Shown: positions 59,524-64,000 of the stretch, piece by piece
How positions within the stretch are numbered: position 1 is the first letter of the stretch
Layout: each line of letters starts with the position of its first letter
The notes under the pieces: generated by a model
Told to the model about the DNA's origin: nothing
Database searches by the model: none
The model's input: only the letters and a program-made list of their open reading frames with translations
Position numbers and translations under genes: made by a program
Assembly: GCA_037783545.1 (NCBI GenBank)
Contig: JBBELK010000504.1
Coordinates: 1,116,001 to 1,180,000 of the forward strand
Length of the DNA stretch: 64,000 nt
Origin: Henricia sp. BOLD:AAB3569
Lineage: Eukaryota; Echinodermata; Asteroidea; Spinulosida; Echinasteridae
Reading direction: 5' to 3'

Positions 59524-60044
59524 TACATTGTATCACAGGTCCACCGTTATTACATGATGTCCAGTTGTACAAATTGCAGTTTGTGATTGGCCATTGTAAG
59601 CCTGTAATTGCGATATGCTGGAGTGATTGTATTACCACATGCTCGTGATGCATTAATTATTGGTTGAAGCTCTGTATGCTTATTTCAACACGGATTGATA
59701 TCACTTCTTAATTTGGAGACTCACTATTAATTGGGAAGTGCAGGCTTGTGTTTCCAGTTACACAAAGTACAGTTAAATATTTAAGTTAAACAGGGATAGC
59801 TCAAAACCCTGTTTAACTCATACCCCAAAAAAAATTGTTACACATGTACATGTACGTCGTGACACTTCTGGAGTTGATACTACCCAAAACACAAGAACGA
59901 TTCAATAAATATTCGCTCAAAATGTAACAAATTTCGCTCATAATGTAATTTGAATCGATAAAGTTCTACAGCTGGGTAAAATCAGCAACTACCGTACCTT
60001 TTCTATAAAGAAACTGGTCAAGAGTAGAAAAATGCCTTGCAGCA

Positions 60045-60069
60045 CCCCCCCCCCCCCCCCCCCCCCCCC
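60045..60069 (+). repeat. Poly-C run of 25 bases
   Basis: Homopolymer of C with no matching G run nearby; it precedes ATTACGTCACG. Confidence 0.9.
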
Positions 60070-60359
60070 ATTACGTCACGAAACAACTTTTATTGAATAT
60101 TTTCAAGACTGATACCAAGAAATGTCTAACTATTTGTAAATTATTTTAAATATTCTACATTTAGAAATTGCACATAAATTAATTTTTTTACAATTGCATC
60201 AAAATGTCACAATTTGGCTCCCGTTTTTATGGAAAGACTCACATGTACCGGGTACTTTACGTGGAAATGAACATAAATTCAAATTTGACGTCACAGTGAC
60301 GTTTTTGCAGCGAATTTATCATGTTTAACGTAAGTTTTGCTATGAAATTTTTGACATTG

Positions 60360-60400
60360 GATTTACGTGACATTGGATTTACGTGACATTTGCGCCCGCA
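60360..60400 (+). repeat. Two-copy short tandem repeat
   Basis: gacattggatttacgt occurs twice in direct succession, then a shortened third start (gacatttgc). Confidence 0.7.
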
Positions 60401-60989
60401 TTTGCTTTCACGTACGGTAAAGTATTGAAATGATGGGCTAAACTCAAACTTTTAAATTGCATGCACTTGTATTCCACTAAGGACTGAGTTCACAAAATTC
60501 CACTCTTAAAATTTTTAATTCAAAAATCCGGTTATTTTGAACTCAAAGGAAGAATCTATTCCTATATAAAAAGAAAAGTATGGTAAATCATGCACAGCTG
60601 TACTAATTCTCAAAATGAAACATCCGGCAAACACGTCTGAGCCAATTTTTAAAATGTTTGACTCATTGAGAGATCCCTCCACATTATACATGTACACAGT
60701 TTATTTTTTGGTTGTACCTTTGAGTAGAAGTGTAATCGCCTCCATGTCTATTTTGACATACGCAGAATATTGATGATGTTGAGTAATCCTTTCAAACATT
60801 TGCATATAAACATGTATGTTTCCAAGATTCACTCCATACCAGCAGAAGCATCTTAATTAATCTTATCTTTCACCGAAACACAGTGCTCAATCTCAATCTG
60901 CATGTTTTTTCTCCAAGCAGACTTGAGATGAGAAAATAACTGCAGCTGGCTCTCTCTAACAAGATCAATGGAATCCAATCACTATGACT

Positions 60990-61480
60990 GTTATGCATGC
61001 ACCCCGAAGAATACCGGCCAGAAAAAAGAACGCAGAATCGAGGGCGAAATAAAGTCTGGATTGATGTACGAACCGGTCCCTGTCCCAATAATTTAAAGGT
61101 CGTTGCATCACAGATCAGATCAATTATTTAGGTTCACTCATCGGGTCTAAGCCCCCCGTCGGTCGACACACACACGCAGAATGCGGATCCCGAACCACGC
61201 ACGCAGAACCATGACAACACGCTGTGGCTTCATCAGATGACGACGACGACGCCAATTTCTGTACGTTCTCGAGATGGAGAAAGCATTTGCTCCCGCCACA
61301 GAACCCCTTGGGGGTATTCTTTGCTGGCGGGAGTGAGGCTCGAAGAAAAGAGCAAGAATATGCTGATTATGTGTTTCCGTGACAACCAGCAAACACGTCC
61401 TTAGCAACCATTCTGGAGGCAAGATGAAAGCCACGGCTTGCAAGACTGCACAGAGTGACTGCAGTGATCTTAGAATGTAG
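60990..61480. promoter_or_regulatory. CpG-richer non-repetitive segment
   Basis: Distinctly richer in CpG than its AT-rich surroundings (for example gacgacgacgacgcc near 61240), with a half X-box (ccttagcaacc) near 61400. The minus strand is open for about 98 codons, but the product resembles nothing known. A distal enhancer or an upstream exon is possible. Confidence 0.25.
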
Positions 61481-61724
61481 ACGGCAATAAATACAATGCA
61501 CCGAGACAGCCTGGCTCCTTGTTTCTCACTGAGGACATTTCATGAGTAATTGTAGGCAGCATTTATAATGTTCAAAATTTGCTGGGGGTCACTACATGTA
61601 AGTAATTAGAAATCTTTAAACCAAATGTGTGTTTACTGATCCCTTGAACACGTAGAAAAACAAATTAATATTGATGTATTTCATGTTTACCGAGCAAAAA
61701 AAGAAACAAAATGTTTTCCCACTT

Positions 61725-61925
61725 CTTGATTGAAAAAAAAACCGGTCAATCAGAGAGTGGGAATTTTCAGGACAAAGAAGCTTTATGCAGTCATGCATAA
61801 TAAAGCTGTTCTATGAATATTTCAATGTCAACTTACATGTAGTTACAAAAGATATTTTCAAATTTTGATTAAACTGAAAATGTGCAGGTACATGTATTTG
61901 TTCTGTTGCTCGGTATAGAAGGTGA
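61725..61925. repeat. Dispersed repeat shared with 46005-46240
   Basis: Second copy of the same 200-base family; the minus-strand conceptual start MHDCIKLLC is shared but is part of the repeat, not a gene. Confidence 0.7.
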
Positions 61926-62342
61926 TCCATACAAATTTTGAGTAGTAATGGTACAACATATTTCCAGTAAAATAGACCTGAAAGTCTGCAATACTTTGAT
62001 GGTACCGGTACTTTTAAATTTAGATTTATAATGTACATACATGTAGGATGTTCACATTAATTACTACATCACTTTACTACATGTATACACAATTATCACC
62101 CCAAAATAAAGTGACCAAAAAATGTAGACAGAACTTGATGAAAACAGAAAATATTTTGTTGTTTGGTTATCTAGTTTTAATGTACACCAATAATAGTAAC
62201 ATGTGTCAAAATAAACTAATAATATGGTCATTTTTTGGTTAGTACAGTTATGAGTGGGATGTATGTAATCAGTTATTTAAAAACAAAAATGTGAAAACTG
62301 ATTGGACTAAAATGCTAATTGTGCAACATACATGTACATTGT

Positions 62343-62680
62343 AGGTGTCCGCATTTGGTTACAGCCTTCTTGGTTATAAAAAAGATTTAAAAAATGGAGA
62401 TTGATGCTAATTTAACCAAATTAAGTCCAATCTGTATGGCAGATGGCTGCAATGGTGAACACCGGAAATTGTTAAGTGTCAACTGTCGATTGCTAGTATT
62501 ACACTGTGCTAGTGCAAGTTTTACAAGGGGAGATGGGTAGTGTGCAGAAAAATTACGATGTCTACATGTAAAAAAAAAAAAGCCTGTCCGCATTGGACTT
62601 TTTGGTCAAACTTACCGAGACGACAGGTACTTTTCCCATTTTTAATCCAGTGCGGACAGCCTTGGGAGTTTTCCTCATCA
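62343..62680. mobile_element. Diverged CATTGGACTT-family copy and a fragment of the standard form
   Basis: 62343-62570 resembles 38480-38660. 62578-62662 is the terminal hairpin of the standard element (gcctgtccgcattggact to atccagtgcggacagcct). A SINE follows immediately. Confidence 0.6.
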
Positions 62681-62806
62681 TTGGGATCTAAACCCGAGAC
62701 TTCTGACTCACCTGGCAGATGCTTTACCAGCTGAGCTATAAGACACAGTGGTATACTCCCCTCAGGTTTTCCCCAAGAACTCAATTTTTTTCTCGGTGTT
62801 GCAAAC
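62668..62806 (-). repeat. tRNA-derived SINE
   Basis: The minus-strand head (taccagctgagctataagac) is accompanied by a degenerate B-box complement (gggatctaaacccgag) and the leader complement (ttttttctcggtgttgcaaa). It abuts a CATTGGACTT-family MITE fragment. Confidence 0.7.
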
Positions 62807-64000
62807 TATTGCATTTGCTACACAATCTACATGTAGTATTGCATGGTTTGTCATTTTTTAAAATTTGCCTAATAATGCATTTTTGTTACTTGTACTATGT
62901 ATAAACTTACATGTACAGTACGATAGAAGTATGCATCGCAAGGGCATACACAGTCCCGCGGGTTCAAACCGCGGACGTTTTCTCTGGTTTAACAAAAAGA
63001 ACAATATCGTCCACGATTGCCAAGCGAACGTCTGTGATTCCAATCGTGTACAAAACAAACGAGAGGAGTAGGTAAAACAACTACATGTATGTCCAAACAA
63101 AAGAGGAACAATGGGACGTCCGCGGTGGGAGGTAAATTCACACCTAGGTCTACTTGTCTAGTGCATATACATGTACACCTGTCAGATGAAAATGTAAATC
63201 ATGGTCTAAATTTGCTACAATTTGCACAAAGTTGATTATCGGCTTTAAAATACCAAAGTCCAACATGTACCATATGCCATGCACATGCGTACAATGTACA
63301 TGTACGTGTACATGTGTTGAATGTTTTACTCATACATGTATGTGGCAATAACCAAATTGACACACCCAGTATTTAAAAGATTCTCCCTCACACATACGCA
63401 CATTTGTACTACAGGTAGGTTTAAACTAATGCACCAGAAATTCCATACAAACAACATATAGCCTACATGTAGTTCAGAAGGCATGACACTTATTGTAAAT
63501 TCATACATTTATGCCGACAGTTAAAACAATGTATTACATGTACATTACCACAAATCCATGTCAGCCTTTACATCTCCATGTACCACACCAAGTACTGTAT
63601 GCCACACACGTTAACTCATTGTTGCCATGGTAATGCAGAGCTTCATTGTCATGGAAACTCTAAACACCTCACTTCTAATTGATACTCTGGAACACACTCA
63701 GCTTCAGGGACAATTCACGCAGAAAAATATGAGGCACTGATTTCAATGGGATGAATAGAGAGCGATTGGACTATATGATGTAATGCAGAGGACAATGGCT
63801 CTTCAATTGCACGATAATAGCCCATTTCAAACTGATAATAGGCACACTATAGCTATCGGTGATGGCCGTAGTGCGGTGGATTGCAAATATAGTTAATGTG
63901 ACTCAAACCATTTGGCGTCAGTAAGGGTGTACCCAGTCTGTGAAATGCGTACATGGGTGCCACACAAATCACCCCCAAGTCAATTTTGGGTTTTTTGTGA

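Larger units (their letters stand above)
35743..64000. other. 5' flank or upstream intron of the FOXN2/3 gene; repeat-rich, no other gene recognised
   Basis: No protein-coding gene other than FOXN is recognisable here. Because an acceptor sits directly before the FOXN start codon, part of this region is probably a 5' intron. It holds most of the larger transposable elements of the window, listed separately. AT-rich stretches with nothing recognisable include 35770-36650, 39600-40160, 41600-42300, 42840-43460, 49590-50760, 51140-51880, 53540-54140, 54740-55930, 59520-60040, 60070-60990 and 62810-63590. Islands of higher complexity at 38040-38230, 56480-56830, 58540-58700, 58900-59290, 60990-61480 and 63590-63990 may be regulatory. 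Confidence 0.5.

Noticed and set aside
62940-63000. tRNA-like T arm (CCGCGGGTTCAAACCGCGG)
   Set aside because: A good T-arm hairpin, but no D arm, anticodon arm or acceptor stem at the right spacing.

Overview
This is an intron-rich, gene-poor animal nuclear window. The host genome is probably a marine invertebrate deuterostome. An echinoderm (for example a sea star) is my best guess and a lancelet or hemichordate is possible; this is inference from AT-rich introns, dense MITEs and tRNA-SINEs, and a striking excess of the palindrome TACATGTA. There is no bacterial gene organisation, no rRNA, no CRISPR, and no retroviral or LTR element that I can recognise.

The only host gene I can support is a FOXN2/3-type forkhead transcription factor (the family of human FOXN3/CHES1) on the minus strand. 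Its first large coding exon is at 35167-35742 and carries most of the forkhead domain. An intron of about 17.9 kb follows. The second coding exon at 17135-17292 completes the wing of the domain. A 59-base exon candidate at 14889-14947 follows in correct phase. The remaining 3' exons are not visible and presumably lie beyond the left end. A 3' splice site one base before the likely start codon implies upstream exon(s). One candidate ends at 50909 and splices in phase, but it is weakly supported.

Most of the rest is decayed or miniature transposable elements. In order they include: a pogo/Tigger-like terminal-inverted-repeat (TIR) element with a nested insertion (2.8-3.3 kb); a Tc1-like element keeping a transposase C-terminal fragment (4.2-4.8 kb); a large family ending in CATTGGACTT (6.7, 9, 10.5, 11.2, 24.6, 38.5, 40.9, 44 and 62.5 kb); foldback pairs at 15.2/33.1 kb and 21.2/33.4/41.3 kb; pogo-like MITEs (23.7 and 31.5 kb); a composite element with internal tandem arrays and terminal hairpins (26.46-28.13 kb); a near-perfect 57-bp-arm hairpin (30.2 kb); CGCGAAAATA MITEs (37 and 48.3 kb); a CAGGGCTC element holding a 43-bp minisatellite (44.5-45.5 kb); a MITE with Sleeping-Beauty-like ends (46.7 kb); a three-level nest (47.8-49.1 kb); a 200-bp-arm palindrome (52.3-52.7 kb); and a piggyBac-like MITE (58 kb). 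tRNA-derived SINEs are scattered throughout, some with tandemly multiplied heads.

Between the repeats are less repetitive, GC-richer islands (about 3.7, 16, 18.6, 21.6, 29.8, 34.3, 38.05, 51.1, 56.6 and 61.2 kb). Several contain RFX X-box-like palindromes (GTTGCCATGGTAAC type). They are the best candidates for cis-regulatory elements of the FOXN locus.
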